In this document: positions 23,874 to 24,005 of the stretch, piece after piece
Layout: every line of letters begins with the position of its first letter
Position numbering within the stretch: the stretch's first letter is position 1
Source of the DNA: JBCBSS01 sp039819065
GTDB lineage: Bacteria; Bacteroidota; Bacteroidia; Cytophagales; Cyclobacteriaceae
Reading direction: 5' to 3'
Length of the DNA: 24,005 bases
Assembly (NCBI GenBank): GCA_039819065.1
Contig: JBCBSS010000126.1
Location: 1 to 24,005 of the forward strand
Made by a program: the position numbers and the translations under genes
The notes under the pieces: generated by a model
Database searches by the model: none
What the model was told of the DNA's origin: nothing
Seen by the model: the letters and a program-made list of their open reading frames with translations, nothing else

Positions 23874-24005
23874 TCAGTCGTCAAAGAAGAAATCGTCTTC
23901 GTCTTCTATGATTGAAACCAGCGAATCAACCACGTTTTCGTCCTTAATCACATAGTCTCTTACGCCTTTCTTAATGAAATCAAGCACCAGGTTCCCGTCT
24001 TCAAT
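23874..24005 (-). CDS. Response regulator receiver protein, C-terminal fragment
   Basis: Only the last 43 codons are in the window; the gene runs off the right edge. The visible part contains the end of a receiver-like domain, with GVRDYVIKDENVVDSL matching the beta5 Lys (VIKD) and alpha5 region of CheY-type domains. An acidic tail, EDEDDFFFDD, then ends the protein. No DNA-binding domain follows, so it is probably a single-domain regulator or a receiver at the end of a larger protein. It is convergent with the sensor kinase, and they may form a pair. The call rests on a short segment. Confidence 0.6.
   Translation of the reverse strand: MEDGNLVLDFIKKGVRDYVIKDENVVDSLVSIIEDEDDFFFDD

Noticed and set aside
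1..24005. CRISPR array, prophage, insertion sequence or defence island
   Set aside because: No regularly spaced repeats, transposase, integrase, nuclease-helicase defence genes or tRNA-flanked insertions were seen; gene content is core-like.

Overview
The window looks like a chromosomal core region of a Bacteroidota, most likely a Cytophagales-type marine or soil bacterium (Fulvivirga/Roseivirga/Marivirga-like; the genus is inference). The grounds are a GldJ-like gliding/type IX secretion lipoprotein, a giant DUF4175 protein beside a partial YbeY, paired LytS/LytTR regulators, several lipoproteins with lipoboxes, start codons without obvious Shine-Dalgarno sequences, and several exact copies of the Bacteroidota -7 promoter element TAnnTTTG upstream of genes. 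Base composition is moderately AT-rich. No transposase, phage gene, CRISPR array, rRNA or tRNA was found.

Layout. (1) 1-4678, minus strand: a probable operon read right to left, with an AhpD-like carboxymuconolactone decarboxylase family protein, an abutting 118-aa unknown, the 1103-aa DUF4175 protein, an RsbW-like ATPase and the start of ybeY (cut by the window edge). (2) 4724-5404, plus: a divergent comF-family gene. (3) 5460-6698, minus: gldJ-like lipoprotein with its own terminator. (4) 6699-7090: a 392-bp divergent intergenic region with a nested dyad. (5) 7091-8949, plus: LytS-type histidine kinase and LytTR response regulator. (6) 9206-9457, plus: small unknown gene whose stop codon overlaps that of (7) mfd (9454-12816, minus). 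(8) 12926-16060, minus: a secreted unknown and a membrane HAMP-GAF-PAS sensor with no output domain. (9) 16337-19876, minus: TPR protein, DUF3857/transglutaminase-fold protein and a VOC protein, probably co-transcribed. (10) 19877-20159: non-coding stretch with a GC-rich REP-like palindrome. (11) 20160-20879, minus: small membrane protein and a DoxX protein. (12) 21027-23831, plus: amidohydrolase lipoprotein, LEA14-like lipoprotein and a sensor histidine kinase, converging on (13) the 3' end of a response regulator cut by the right edge.

How the genes work together. Most are housekeeping or envelope functions: rRNA maturation (YbeY), transcription-coupled repair (Mfd), DNA uptake or phosphoribosyltransferase-fold function (ComF), gliding/T9SS (GldJ) and periplasmic scaffolds (DUF4175, TPR, LEA14). 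Signalling genes are dense: one LytS/LytTR pair, one orphan GAF/PAS sensor, one classic histidine kinase, one receiver and one anti-sigma-type ATPase. I see no clear defence island or new multi-gene system. The observations most worth a second look are the orphan HAMP-GAF-PAS sensor, the REP-like palindrome at 19893-19951, the nested dyad at 6841-6887, and the AhpD-like protein coupled to an unknown partner.
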